Assembly: GCF_036227125.1 (NCBI RefSeq)
Contig: NZ_CP109435.1
Span: 3,720,001-3,784,000, forward strand
DNA: 64,000 nucleotides
Source of the DNA: Streptomyces sp. NBC_01485
Lineage (GTDB): Bacteria; Actinomycetota; Actinomycetes; Streptomycetales; Streptomycetaceae
Reading direction: 5' to 3'
The translations under genes were made by a program, and so were the position numbers. The notes under the pieces were generated by a model, which did no database searches, was not told where the DNA came from, and worked only from the letters and a program-made list of their open reading frames with translations. Shown here one piece after another: positions 24,723-33,410 of this stretch; positions within the stretch are counted from its first letter, which is position 1; every line of letters begins with the position of its first letter.

Positions 24723-25775
24723 TCAGTGCGTGTGCGTGTCGCTGAGGACCGCGGGACGCCGCGACGCGATGACCTTCCTGGCCAGCGCCTTCGGGCTGGT
24801 CAGGAAGCCGAAGCCCCACGACATGTGCATGGTGGCGAGGGCTACGGGGATCCGCAGCCGGGCCTTCGCCGGCAGCCCCTTGCCGGCCGGCAGCGACCCG
24901 GCGACGATCGCCGCGAGGTAGCCGCCGGGGATCAGGAAGCCCAGCGGGGTGAGTACGGCGCCGACCACGAGGCCGGCCGCGATCGCGCACACCGCGGTCG
25001 GCGGCGCGAGGTAGCGCAGGTTGATGGAACCCTCGTGGTAGCGGGCGACGACGTGCCGCCAACGGCCGTAGTCCTTGTACTGCTTGGCGAGCGCCCGCGC
25101 GCTGGGCCGCGGCCGGTACGACACCTTCAGCTCCGGCGAGAACCAGATCAGGCCGCCCGCCTCGCGGATGCGGAAGTTCAGCTCCCAGTCCTGGGCGCGG
25201 ACGAACTCCTCGTTGTAGCCGCCCTGTTGCTCCAGCGCCTCACGCCGGAAGACACCGAGGTACACGGTCTCGGCCGGGCCGGCCTGTCCGCCCGTGTGGA
25301 AGGCGGCGTTGCCGACCCCGATCTTCGAGGTCATGGCGGCGGCGACCGCGTGCTCCCAGTCGTTCTCGCCCTCGGCGTGCATGATGCCGCCGACGTTCTG
25401 CGCGCCGGTCTCCTCCAGGAGCCGTACGGCGGTGGCGATGTAGTTCGGCGAGAGCATGCCGTGCCCGTCGACGCGGACGACGATCGGATGGCGGGAGGCC
25501 TTGATCGCGGCGTTGAGGGCGGCGGGCGTGCGGCCGGTCGGGTTGGGCACGGTGTGCACGCGCTTGTTCTCGGAAGACGCGGTCTCCGCCACGAGCTGGG
25601 CCGCGATCTCGTCCGTACGGTCCGTGGACGGACCGATGGCGATCACGACCTCCATCTCGCCGGCGTACTCCTGCGCGAGGATCGCTTGGACGGCTCCGCG
25701 CAGATGCCGCTCCTCGTCGAGGACGGGCATGATGACGGACACGGCGGGGAGCTGCACGTCGGGCTTGGCGTTCAT
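24723..25775 (-). CDS. Glycosyltransferase family 2 (ExoA-like)
   Basis: A 350-residue GT-A enzyme with SVIMPVLDEERHLRGAV at the start, VRVDGHGMLS as the DxD-type metal motif and RAQDWELNFRI acceptor region. Two hydrophobic helices near residues 258-300 suggest membrane association. ExoA-like enzymes extend lipid-linked oligosaccharides; its place among LCP genes suggests it builds the polymer they attach. ATG start at 25775; divergent from LCP 4. Sugar specificity is unknown. Confidence 0.88.
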   Translation of the reverse strand: MNAKPDVQLPAVSVIMPVLDEERHLRGAVQAILAQEYAGEMEVVIAIGPSTDRTDEIAAQLVAETASSENKRVHTVPNPTGRTPAALNAAIKASRHPIVVRVDGHGMLSPNYIATAVRLLEETGAQNVGGIMHAEGENDWEHAVAAAMTSKIGVGNAAFHTGGQAGPAETVYLGVFRREALEQQGGYNEEFVRAQDWELNFRIREAGGLIWFSPELKVSYRPRPSARALAKQYKDYGRWRHVVARYHEGSINLRYLAPPTAVCAIAAGLVVGAVLTPLGFLIPGGYLAAIVAGSLPAGKGLPAKARLRIPVALATMHMSWGFGFLTSPKALARKVIASRRPAVLSDTHTH

Positions 25776-25907
25776 AGGGGGTTCACGTTACCGCGAACGG
25801 GGGACACGGCCCGCCCCGCCGGGTGCGCTGCACCGGTCGGCAGATCGTATGGGCCTACCGTTCCAACGGCTCCCCCCGCCCACGGCCGCCGCCCGGAGGT
25901 GCCCCGT

Positions 25908-27410
25908 ATGCCCACCACTCCGCCCCGGTCCCCGCGCCGCCCCCACCCGCAGCGCCACGCCCCGCGACCGCCCGTCCGGCCCCTTCGCCGCACTCGCCGT
26001 CCGCGCTGGGCCATGCGGGCGGCGACGACGCTCTCGGTGGTGCTGCTCGCCGCCGCCGGGATCGGCCACTCGGTGATCAGCAGCCTCGACGCGGACATCG
26101 CCCGCGTCGACCCCTTCAAGGACATGAAGAACCGTCCGCGGGCCGGTCACGGCATGAACGTCCTGCTGGTCGGCACCGACGGCCGCGACCGGATCACGAA
26201 GGCCGAGCGCAGCCGCTACCGGCTGGGCGGGGCCCCGTGCCACTGCACCGACACGATCATGATCGTGCACATCTCGGAGGACCGGGAGCGGGCCAGCGTC
26301 GTCAGCCTCCCGCGCGACTCCTACGCCGAGACGCCCCCGCACACCGACCAGGTCACCGGCAAGGCGCACCACGGCCACCCGATCAAGCTCAACGCGGCGT
26401 ACGCGGAGGGCGGGCCGCAGCTCACCGTGCGCACGGTCGAGAACATGACCCACGTGAAGATCGACCACTACCTGGAGGTCGACTTCGTCAGCTTCATGAA
26501 GACGGTGGACGTGCTGGGCGGCGTGAAGATCTGCACGGCCAAGCCCCTCAAGGACTCGTACACGGGCCTGGACCTGGCGCCCGGCACGCACACGCTGCTG
26601 GGCGGCGAGGCCCTGCAGTACGTCCGCTCCCGGCACGCGGACGCCACCTCCGACCTGGGCAGGATGAAACGCCAACAGCGTTTCCTGGCGGCCCTGGTGG
26701 CCCGGGCGACCTCCTCCGGGATCCTGCTGAACCCGCTGAGGTTCCGGGACGTGACCCGGGCCGTCCTCGGCTCGGTGCGCGCCGACCGCGACTTCGGCAC
26801 CGACGAACTGCTCGACCTCGGCCGGGCGATGCGCTCCTTCTCCCCCTCCTCCTCCGAGTTCACGACCGTCCCCATCGGCCGGATGGGATACCTGGTGAAG
26901 GGCATCGGCTCGACGCTGAAGTGGGACCCGGTGAAGTCGCAGCGCCTCTTCAAGGCCCTGCGCGACGACGAGCCCCTCGCCGCCGCCCACGCCCGGCCGG
27001 CCGCCGGCCGGGGCACGCGCGTGGACGTGGCCCCGCAGCAGATCCGGGTCCAGGTCGAGAACGGCACGAGTACGGCGGGCCTGGGCAGGCGCGTGGACGC
27101 CGCGCTGGCGGCGACGGGCTTCGACACGACCCGCAGCCCGGCCACGGCGGCCGACCCCACGGTCGCGCGCACGGTCGTCGCCTACGACCCCCGCTGGGAC
27201 CGCTCCGCGAAGTCCCTCGCGACGGCCCTCCCCGGCAGCGAACTGCGCGCCGTGAAGGGCCTCGGCCCGACGCTCAAGGTCATCGCGGGCGCCGACTTCC
27301 GGCAGGTGCGGAAGGTACGGGCGGCGGAGCCGGAGTCGGGGGCGGGGGCCGGTGGTGCGGAGCAGGGGGCGTTCGGGGTGGTTCGGGGGGATGAGGTCGG
27401 GTGCTCCTGA
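25908..27410 (+). CDS. LCP family transferase 4 with LytR_C domain
   Basis: A 500-residue LCP transferase. The ATG at 25908 has GGAGG eight bases upstream. The N-terminus is Arg/Pro-rich, the membrane helix about 37-58, the LCP domain about 78-310 (MNVLLVGTDGRDR, SLPRDSYAET, DLGRMKRQQRFL) and LytR_C about 360-445 (IRVQVENGTSTAG). The last 40 residues are Gly/Ala-rich and end in a cysteine. A CHC pair (APCHCTD) in the LCP domain could hold a disulfide or metal. Confidence 0.9.
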   Translation: MPTTPPRSPRRPHPQRHAPRPPVRPLRRTRRPRWAMRAATTLSVVLLAAAGIGHSVISSLDADIARVDPFKDMKNRPRAGHGMNVLLVGTDGRDRITKAERSRYRLGGAPCHCTDTIMIVHISEDRERASVVSLPRDSYAETPPHTDQVTGKAHHGHPIKLNAAYAEGGPQLTVRTVENMTHVKIDHYLEVDFVSFMKTVDVLGGVKICTAKPLKDSYTGLDLAPGTHTLLGGEALQYVRSRHADATSDLGRMKRQQRFLAALVARATSSGILLNPLRFRDVTRAVLGSVRADRDFGTDELLDLGRAMRSFSPSSSEFTTVPIGRMGYLVKGIGSTLKWDPVKSQRLFKALRDDEPLAAAHARPAAGRGTRVDVAPQQIRVQVENGTSTAGLGRRVDAALAATGFDTTRSPATAADPTVARTVVAYDPRWDRSAKSLATALPGSELRAVKGLGPTLKVIAGADFRQVRKVRAAEPESGAGAGGAEQGAFGVVRGDEVGCS

Positions 27411-27619
27411 GGGGTGTCACGTAGGGGGCGTGGCATCGAGGCCTGACGTTAGGGACGCAGGGGTCTGATGGGGGTCTGATGTAAGGGGGACGTGCGGGAC
27501 GGTCCCTGAGCCTTAGCCCTGATGGCCGTCGGCCCGATGGCGTGGGGTCCCTGGAGGGCGTAGGACGGAAGGGCACGCGTGGGCCCGCCACGGGCCCCGC
27601 TCACCCCCCAGGAGGAGCC

Positions 27620-27982
27620 ATGACCCAGCCCGGAACCATGACCGCCATGAGCCAGCAGATGCAGGACTGCGTCGAGGCGTGCATGTCCTGCCACAGCGTG
27701 TGCGAGGAGACCATGAGCTCCTGCATGCAGATGGGCGGCCAGGCCCAGATGCAGATCATGCGCGCGCTCATGGACTGCTCCGAGATGACCCGCATGTGCG
27801 CCGACATGATGATGCGGCGCTCGCCCATGTCGGCCGAGATGTGCGCCCTGTGCGCCAAGGCGTGCGAGATGTGCGCGGAGGCGTGTATGGCCATGCCGGA
27901 CGATCCGCAGATGATGCGCTGCGCCGAGTCCTGTCGGCGCTGCGCCGAGATGTGCCGCACGATGGCGGGCGCCCGGATGTGA
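27620..27982 (+). CDS. Cys/Met-rich four-helix-bundle copper-binding protein
   Basis: A 120-residue protein with 16 cysteines (17, 21, 24, 28, 35, 53, 60, 75, 78, 82, 85, 89, 101, 105, 108, 112) at helix-like i+3/i+4 spacing, plus over 20 methionines. This matches the four-helix-bundle copper-storage/DUF326 family, in which the bundle core is filled with Cu(I)-thiolates. No signal peptide, so it is probably cytosolic. GGAGGAG lies four bases before the ATG at 27620. Transcription ends at a strong hairpin. No copper regulator or pump is adjacent. Confidence 0.85.
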   Translation: MTQPGTMTAMSQQMQDCVEACMSCHSVCEETMSSCMQMGGQAQMQIMRALMDCSEMTRMCADMMMRRSPMSAEMCALCAKACEMCAEACMAMPDDPQMMRCAESCRRCAEMCRTMAGARM

Positions 27983-27998
27983 CCGCTGTCTGAACGCG

Positions 27999-28029
27999 CT
28001 CAGGGGCACCCCCTACGGGTGCCCCTGAG
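27999..28029. terminator. Bidirectional terminator between copper protein and LCP 5
   Basis: A perfect 13-bp stem, CTCAGGGGCACCC (27999-28011) with GGGTGCCCCTGAG (28017-28029), serves two convergent genes. Confidence 0.85.
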
Positions 28030-28050
28030 TGCGCCGGCTCGCGGGTCGGG

Positions 28051-29346
28051 TCAGTTGCCCGAGACGGTGACCTTCTCGTCGTTGTTCAACTCGCTCACCA
28101 GCTGCTTCACCTTCGCCTTGTCCCAGACGAGGTTGCCGCCGGAGGAGCCGGAGATCGGCATGTTCATGGAGGTGCCGTCGCCGCCGTTGACGCCCTTCAT
28201 CGCGAAGAACATCGACCCCAGGTCGTACAGCCCCATGTCCTTGTCGACGATCAGGGAGTCCAGGCCCGCGCCCAGCGTCGGGTACAGCTTGAAGGGGTTC
28301 AGGACCGTCGACGGGGTCGCCACCTCGTGGGCCAGGGCCGCGAGGAACTTCTGCTGGTTCTTCGTACGCTCCAGGTCGGACGCGGCGAACGCGTGCCGGG
28401 TACGGACGAAGGCGAGGGCCTCCTCACCGTTCAGCTTCTGCTTGCCCGCCTGGAAGTCGGCACCCGAGTACTTGTCCTTGAACGCCTTGTCGATGGTGAT
28501 CTCGACGCCGCCGACCGCGTCCACGATCTTCGCGAAACCGGCGAAGCCGATCTCGACGTAGTGGTCGATACGGAGGTTGGTGTTGAACTCGACGGTGCGC
28601 ACGAGGAGTTCGGGACCGTCCTCGGCGTAGGCGGCGTTCAGCTTCACGTGCCGGCCGGTGCCCTTGTACGTCTTGCCGGACTCGGAGCCGACGAACGACG
28701 GGATCTCCACGTCGGAGTCACGGGGCAGCGAGACCAGGGTGTCGCCGTTGGACCCGACGTGCAGGATCATCATCGAGTCGGTGCGCTTGCCCTCGGCGGA
28801 GCCGGTGTGCAGCTCCTTCTTCTCCGCCGCGGACATGCCCTCACGGCTGTCGGAGCCGACGATCAGGTAGTTCGTGCCGTCGCCCGCCTCGGGCCGGTCG
28901 ATGACCTTGGCCAGGTCGACCTCGCGGCGCAGCTTGGAGTCGGCCCAGAAGTAGGTGCTCACCGACGTCACGACCAGCACGGTCACGACGGTGATCGCCG
29001 TCCACTTGACGCGGCGGCGCCAGTTCGGCGCGGGCCGCGGACCACGGGTGGCGGTGCCACCGGGCCCACCCGGTCCGCCCGGTCCGCCGGGGTCGCCGCC
29101 GCCGTAGACCTGGCCCGTGCTGTAGCCGCTGTCGTACCCGGACCCGCGCGCGTCCGTGTAGTCGCCGTGTCCCTGACCGTTGACGTACGACGGCTGCGGC
29201 GGGACGCCGGCGCCCTGCGGCGGGGCGGCCGGGCCGCGACGGACCTGCCGCATGACGCGCGCGCTCTCGGGCTGTGCGCCCGCGCTGCCGCTTCCGTACC
29301 GGTTGCCGCGGTCGTTGCCGGACCATCCCTCGGGCCAATCGTTCAT
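28051..29346 (-). CDS. LCP family transferase 5
   Basis: A 431-residue LCP transferase on the opposite strand. The first ~110 residues are disordered (repeated GGP units), then a membrane helix (about 113-133) and the LCP domain (NYLIVGSDSREG, SLPRDSDVEI, DLERTKNQQKFL). No LytR_C domain, so it resembles LCP 1 in layout. ATG at 29346; frames upstream of it do not look conserved. Divergent from the thioesterase. Confidence 0.9.
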   Translation of the reverse strand: MNDWPEGWSGNDRGNRYGSGSAGAQPESARVMRQVRRGPAAPPQGAGVPPQPSYVNGQGHGDYTDARGSGYDSGYSTGQVYGGGDPGGPGGPGGPGGTATRGPRPAPNWRRRVKWTAITVVTVLVVTSVSTYFWADSKLRREVDLAKVIDRPEAGDGTNYLIVGSDSREGMSAAEKKELHTGSAEGKRTDSMMILHVGSNGDTLVSLPRDSDVEIPSFVGSESGKTYKGTGRHVKLNAAYAEDGPELLVRTVEFNTNLRIDHYVEIGFAGFAKIVDAVGGVEITIDKAFKDKYSGADFQAGKQKLNGEEALAFVRTRHAFAASDLERTKNQQKFLAALAHEVATPSTVLNPFKLYPTLGAGLDSLIVDKDMGLYDLGSMFFAMKGVNGGDGTSMNMPISGSSGGNLVWDKAKVKQLVSELNNDEKVTVSGN

Positions 29347-29465
29347 GCGGACCAGTGTGCAGGGCAGGACTGTGTGCCGTACAAGGGCTGTCGGAAAATC
29401 AGGGCCCCGCCGTTGCCAAGCTGACACAAAGTCCCGGCTTGTCCCCGCGGCATAAGGTGGAGGAC

Positions 29466-30026
29466 ATGACAGACCAGGTCACCGCGGCGGACTCGGGCAG
29501 CAGCACGGACATCCCGGGCAAGCCCACGTCCGCGTCCCGCACCACCCTCAGCCACATCATGACCCACGCCGACACCAACCTGCTGGGCACGGTGCACGGC
29601 GGTGTGATCATGAAGCTCGTCGACGACGCGGCGGGCGCCGTGGCCGGACGGCACTCCGGCGGGCCCGCCGTGACCGCGTCCATGGACGAGATGGCGTTCC
29701 TGGAGCCGGTCCGCGTCGGTGACCTCGTCCATGTGAAGGCCCAGGTCAACTGGACCGGCCGGACGTCGATGGAGGTCGGCGTCCGGGTCCTCGCCGAGCG
29801 CTGGAACGAGTCCGACCCGGCCACCCAGGTCGGCTCGGCCTACCTGGTCTTCGCCGCCGTCGACGCCGACGGCACACCCCGGACGGTCCCCCCGGTCCTC
29901 CCGGAAACGGAACGCGACGAACGCCGCTACCAGGAGGCCCAGATCCGCCGCACCCACCGCCTGGCCCGACGACGGGCGATCAGGGAACTGCGGGAGCGGC
30001 GGGTGGCGGAGGGGTTGGGGGACTGA
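29466..30026 (+). CDS. Acyl-CoA thioesterase (hotdog fold)
   Basis: A 186-residue single-hotdog protein of the YciA/acyl-CoA hydrolase type, cleaving acyl-CoA to free acid and CoA. The motif HADTNLLGTVHGGVIMKLVDDAAG carries the conserved aspartate region. The C-terminal ~35 residues are a basic helix (RRTHRLARRRAIRELRERR) beyond the usual domain. ATG at 29466 with GGAGG close upstream. Acyl chain preference is unknown. Confidence 0.88.
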   Translation: MTDQVTAADSGSSTDIPGKPTSASRTTLSHIMTHADTNLLGTVHGGVIMKLVDDAAGAVAGRHSGGPAVTASMDEMAFLEPVRVGDLVHVKAQVNWTGRTSMEVGVRVLAERWNESDPATQVGSAYLVFAAVDADGTPRTVPPVLPETERDERRYQEAQIRRTHRLARRRAIRELRERRVAEGLGD

Positions 30027-30316
30027 GGGCTCTCGGGGCCGGGGGCCAGGGGCAGTCATGCGGTCATGCGCAGACGGCCTCCAGGGAAAAGCCGGGGAGG
30101 GAATCCGCCGCGTGACAGGCCACCGAATCCTCCAGGCCAGCCCGTCTCCCCGCGCCTGGGGCGGCAGCGCGTCGCATCTGGCCCCTCAAGACGACGATTT
30201 CCAGAAGCGGAAACCGTAGGCCCTTGCCGGGCGTCCGAGAGGACCGGAACGATGAGTCGTAGAGCCGACGATGACCGTTCCGAGCCGGCCAAAACGGATA
30301 AGGGGAGTGTGCAGTG
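30027..30316. other. Intergenic region, no gene seen
   Basis: No convincing frame. Base composition falls near 30250-30310, where AAAACGGATAAGGGGAG just before the small gene offers a possible promoter/ribosome-binding area. Confidence 0.4.
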
Positions 30317-30507
30317 GTGAAGCTGACGCGACTTGTGGGTGACTGCGACGAGGGTGAGTGCCCGACGCTGTACGCCACCGACCGCGGAACTCTTGTCGTG
30401 CAGGGCGAGCTACTGACCGGGCACGGCAGAGAGATCCCGCTCACGAAGCCCTCGTCGAAATCCCCGTGGACCTGATCCGAAAGGCTGTCCGTGACAACCT
30501 CGTCTAA
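30317..30507 (+). pseudogene. Small DUF6879-associated protein, frameshifted
   Basis: GTG at 30317 opens a 52-codon frame (KLTRLVGDCDEGECPTLYAT...) ending at 30475. The conserved C-terminus of this small Streptomyces family (EALVEIPVDLIRKAVRDNLV) is present but in the -1 frame and stops at TAA 30505-30507. One base appears to be missing near 30437-30441. In the restored frame the end would overlap the next start (GTG 30491), the expected coupling. It is either a genuine mutation, a recoded gene or a sequence error; as written, the protein loses its C-terminal third. Confidence 0.6.
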
Positions 30508-31021
30508 CAGCTCTCTGGCGGACTGGTTCACCGCCTTCGAGCAGGAAGCGTTCCGGTTGGAAACGCTGGATGACTACAGCCGGTCAGGAGGAGTGGACGC
30601 GTATCACGCTTTCCTAGCAGGCAAAGAACAGCCGGAGTCGTACAAGGCGGCGACCTGGCTGACGACCGTGAGGAGCGCCACCGAGGTCGGCAAGCGTTTC
30701 TACCGGGTGCACATCCTGTCCCGCCCGCTGACTGACTATCTCCGCTTCGAACTGTCCTGGGGATATCATCGGAACATGACCGCCGGTGAGGAATTCTTCA
30801 TCCTCGACGTCACCGAACGTGAGAACCCGATTCCGGATGCCCCCGACTTCTGGCTGTTCGACGACCGGGTCACGGGGGCGATGGCATACGACGACGCCGG
30901 AAAGTACCTCGGGAGTGAACTCCTCGGGGAGGACCGGTCAGCCGAGTTCCGGGCTTACCGGGATACAGCACTCGCACACGCCGAGCCGTTCACGGAATGG
31001 TGGGCGCGGCACGGGGAGTGA
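30491..31021 (+). CDS. DUF6879 family protein
   Basis: A 176-residue cytosolic protein with family features WFTAFEQEAFRLETLDDY, FYRVHILSRPLTDYLRFEL and FWLFDD. Function is unknown, but such genes regularly sit beside XRE/DUF5753 regulators in Streptomyces. Its GTG lies inside the intended 3' end of the small upstream gene, and its stop overlaps the start of the XRE gene (GTGA), so the three form one coupled unit. Confidence 0.85.
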   Translation: MTTSSNSSLADWFTAFEQEAFRLETLDDYSRSGGVDAYHAFLAGKEQPESYKAATWLTTVRSATEVGKRFYRVHILSRPLTDYLRFELSWGYHRNMTAGEEFFILDVTERENPIPDAPDFWLFDDRVTGAMAYDDAGKYLGSELLGEDRSAEFRAYRDTALAHAEPFTEWWARHGE

Positions 31022-31848
31022 ACAGAGCTGAGCTTAGTGCCGCGCTGCGGGCGCTACGGCAGGCATCCGGTAAGGAAGCCAAGGCCGTCGCCCGTGGCGC
31101 AGCCATGTCCGGCTCCAAGCTGTCCAAGATCGAGAACGGCAGCGTCATGCCGAGCGTCGTCGACGTGGAGCAGATCCTCACCGCCATAGGCGTGTCCGAC
31201 GACGTGAAGGCCGAGTACCTGTCGGTCGCCCGGGCAGCGGCGACCGAGACGACAGCGTGGCGACTTTACCGGCGTCTCGGCTATCACCGGAAACAGCAGC
31301 AGATTCAGGCGATCGAGGCCCGGACCACTCTACTGCGACTCTTCCAGCCCTCCCTTGTTCCCGGCCTCTTGCAGACTCCTGAATACGTTCAGGCGGTCCT
31401 CGGTCGGATGCAACTCGGCGAGGATCAGATGTCACGCGCCATTGGGGCGAGGCTGGCAAGGCAGCACATTCTGTACGAGCCGGGGCGACATCTTCGGTTC
31501 ATTGTCACGGAGTCCGTACTTCGCTGGAGAATCGTGCCGCCACTGGTGATGGCCGGGCAGCTCGACAAACTTATCTCCGTCTCCCGACTGCCGAGTGTCG
31601 ACCTCCGAGTGGTACCGCTGTCGGTACGGCAGACGGACTTCCCGAGCCACTCCTTCTCGGTCAAGGACGACCGTCTCGTAACCGTCGAAACCATCCATGC
31701 CGAGCTGGCCGTCACCGATCCACGGGATGTCGCTCTGTACGTCCGGAAATTCGAGGGATTCGAGCAGGTCGCTCTCTCCGGGAATGCGATGCGATCCCTG
31801 ATCACAGGGATCCGCGACGAGTTCTTGCGGCAACAGGAAACAGACTAG
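31018..31848 (+). CDS. XRE-type regulator with DUF5753 domain (WhiJ-like)
   Basis: A 276-residue regulator: N-terminal helix-turn-helix (about 8-60; GSKLSKIENGSVMPSVVDVE) and C-terminal DUF5753 (about 85-270; LFQPSLVPGLLQTPEYVQAVL is diagnostic). WhiJ-type proteins pair with small DUF397 (BldB-like) proteins and modulate development or antibiotic production. The GTG at 31018 overlaps the DUF6879 stop; a start 7 codons upstream is less likely. Three small genes follow closely. Confidence 0.88.
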   Translation: MNRAELSAALRALRQASGKEAKAVARGAAMSGSKLSKIENGSVMPSVVDVEQILTAIGVSDDVKAEYLSVARAAATETTAWRLYRRLGYHRKQQQIQAIEARTTLLRLFQPSLVPGLLQTPEYVQAVLGRMQLGEDQMSRAIGARLARQHILYEPGRHLRFIVTESVLRWRIVPPLVMAGQLDKLISVSRLPSVDLRVVPLSVRQTDFPSHSFSVKDDRLVTVETIHAELAVTDPRDVALYVRKFEGFEQVALSGNAMRSLITGIRDEFLRQQETD

Positions 31849-31880
31849 AGCCACGTCCTCGGACAGCCGAAGATGGCTCC

Positions 31881-32081
31881 ATGGAGAGCCAAGAGAGAAC
31901 TTCCGGTCCCCTAGCGGCGACTTCCCTGTCCGAACCGCTCACCGAGCCGTCACCTGAGCCCGGTTGCTCGGACTGTCTGTCCCTGTCGGTGGCCCGGGAG
32001 AACGCCCGCTCCACGAGGGACTACAGCGCCGTGTCCGATGCCAACGTGAGGATGCGCCGGCACCGGGCAAAGACCCGCTGA
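31881..32081 (+). CDS. Small conserved hypothetical protein
   Basis: A 66-residue protein with an acidic/Ser/Pro N-terminus, a CSDC pair (residues about 29-32) and a C-terminal basic helix (DANVRMRRHRAKTR). Similar short proteins with a C-x2-C and this ending are frequent beside XRE/DUF397 genes. Its TGA overlaps the next ATG by one base. Function is unknown. Confidence 0.7.
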   Translation: MESQERTSGPLAATSLSEPLTEPSPEPGCSDCLSLSVARENARSTRDYSAVSDANVRMRRHRAKTR

Positions 32082-32317
32082 TGGACATGCAGACGTGGCG
32101 TGACAGTCGTACTCGGGCACAGGACGCCGCGAACGGGCTTCGCGACGCCTTGGCCTCTCTCGGACTTCCTGAGCGTGTGCAGCGGCATCTGCGGCCGATG
32201 GTGACTCATTCCGGAACGCCGTTCGTGCACGTGGGGATTCGCAAGGCCGAGGACGTCGAGCGCATGGCGAATGCGCTGCGCAATTCGACGGCCGCCTCTC
32301 AGGAAACCAGGTCGTAG
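32081..32317 (+). CDS. Small hypothetical protein of the XRE module
   Basis: A 78-residue helical protein (WRDSRTRAQDAANGLRDAL, LRPMVTHSGTPFVHVGI) coupled by TGATG to the upstream gene. It resembles other short Streptomyces proteins of the same context. No catalytic or binding motif is visible. Confidence 0.7.
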   Translation: MDMQTWRDSRTRAQDAANGLRDALASLGLPERVQRHLRPMVTHSGTPFVHVGIRKAEDVERMANALRNSTAASQETRS

Positions 32318-32422
32318 CCGAACATATCGCGTATCCCCTCCCCTACCCACTTCCGCCCGTTCTCGGGTGGTAACCGGCCTGCCCATGGCCGGGAATTCGA
32401 TCAGGAAGCAGGAGGCATATCG

Positions 32423-32647
32423 ATGCAGAACGGAACCGACTTGTACGCCCTCGGCCTCGAATCCATCGACTTCGTTCAGGCCTGTGGTGGGCCGTGCACC
32501 GAAGGGTGCGTGGTGCTGGCGCGGATCGCGGACGGGGTCTGGGCGTTGGGTGACAGCAAGCGGCCGGACCTGGAGCCGCTGCGGTTCACGTCGGCGGAGT
32601 TGGTGGCCGCCGGGATCGATCCGGCGCGGTTCGGGCTGTCTGGCTGA
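32423..32647 (+). CDS. DUF397-like (BldB-related) small protein
   Basis: A 74-residue protein with the DUF397 hallmark DSKRPDLEPLRFT near the C-terminus and a Cys-rich GGPCTEGC turn in place of the usual SGGxGGDCVEVA. It is the likely partner of the WhiJ-like regulator at 31018. ATG at 32423 with GGAGG nine bases upstream. Divergence from canonical DUF397 lowers confidence in the family call. Confidence 0.65.
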   Translation: MQNGTDLYALGLESIDFVQACGGPCTEGCVVLARIADGVWALGDSKRPDLEPLRFTSAELVAAGIDPARFGLSG

Positions 32648-32725
32648 CCTGCGGCGCCACTACGCCGGTCTCGGCCCTACGTCACCGTCGGGTCGGGGCC
32701 GGCTTCGTTCTCGGTTCACCCTCTG

Positions 32726-33205
32726 ATGCGAACGGGACGCACGTTGCACCACCACGGCTATCTCTGGACCGGTCCGAAACAGCGTTTCGACCAGGAGGCC
32801 TTGCGGCGTCCGCCGTATCCCGACCCGCCCCCGGCCGGCAGCAGGCCCGAGCTGATCCAGCGGTACCGGGAGGTCGTCGCGGAGTTCAACGTCGTGGATC
32901 TGCCGCCCATCGAGACGGCCTACTGGCTGCTCAAGCCGCGCACGCTCGTACGGGGGACCTGGGACGAGCCGAAGGAGGCGGCGGCCTGGCTCGGGGAGCG
33001 GTTGGGCGAGTACGCGCCCCGGTTCACCGTCGAAACGGAGCGCGAGGTCGGCCGCCTGGCGGGGCTCGTCGAGTCCGCGGTGGAGCGGCTGGCGTGGGGT
33101 GGGGACGTGTCACTCGGTTTCTATCTGGAACATCCCTCGTATCTGTCCCTCGCTGTCGTGACCTGCTCGTACGAACGGGCCGAACGGGCCTGTCCGCTCA
33201 GGTAG
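32726..33205 (+). CDS. Hypothetical protein
   Basis: A 159-residue soluble protein with conserved-looking blocks LPPIETAYWLLKPRTLVRGTW and EREVGRLAGLVESAVERL. I do not recognise the family. Codon usage is typical of real Streptomyces genes. Its end overlaps the convergent DUF397 gene by eight bases. Confidence 0.65.
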   Translation: MRTGRTLHHHGYLWTGPKQRFDQEALRRPPYPDPPPAGSRPELIQRYREVVAEFNVVDLPPIETAYWLLKPRTLVRGTWDEPKEAAAWLGERLGEYAPRFTVETEREVGRLAGLVESAVERLAWGGDVSLGFYLEHPSYLSLAVVTCSYERAERACPLR

Positions 33206-33410
33206 TCGGCGCTTTGCAGGTGTCCAGCAGGGCGTGCAGGGAGGCGGGCGTCGCGTGGAGTACGGCTGCCGGCTCGTCGGACTCGCGTAGCAGCAACGCT
33301 TCTCCGCCGGAGGCTACGGCTAGTTCCACGCAGTCGCGGTTTGCGTCGTCGCCGGAGAAGCTGGACTTCTGCCACTGGAGCTCCCGCACGGGCACCTCGC
33401 TCACGCTCAC
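33198..33410 (-). CDS. DUF397 (BldB-family) protein
   Basis: A 70-residue DUF397 protein: ELQWQKSSFSGDDANRDCVE is diagnostic, then EALLLRESDEPAAVL and a C-terminal helix. BldB-type proteins work with an adjacent WhiJ-type regulator, here coupled upstream by a GTGA overlap (33407-33410). The start GTG at 33410 is set by that overlap. Confidence 0.85.
   Translation of the reverse strand: MSVSEVPVRELQWQKSSFSGDDANRDCVELAVASGGEALLLRESDEPAAVLHATPASLHALLDTCKAPTT

Noticed and set aside
24726..25907. N-terminal extension of LCP 4
   Set aside because: It is the antisense shadow of the glycosyltransferase; the ATG at 25908 has GGAGG at the right spacing.
30066..30320. 84-codon + strand frame before the frameshifted small gene
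   Set aside because: No motif, Arg/Pro shadow composition, no ribosome-binding site.
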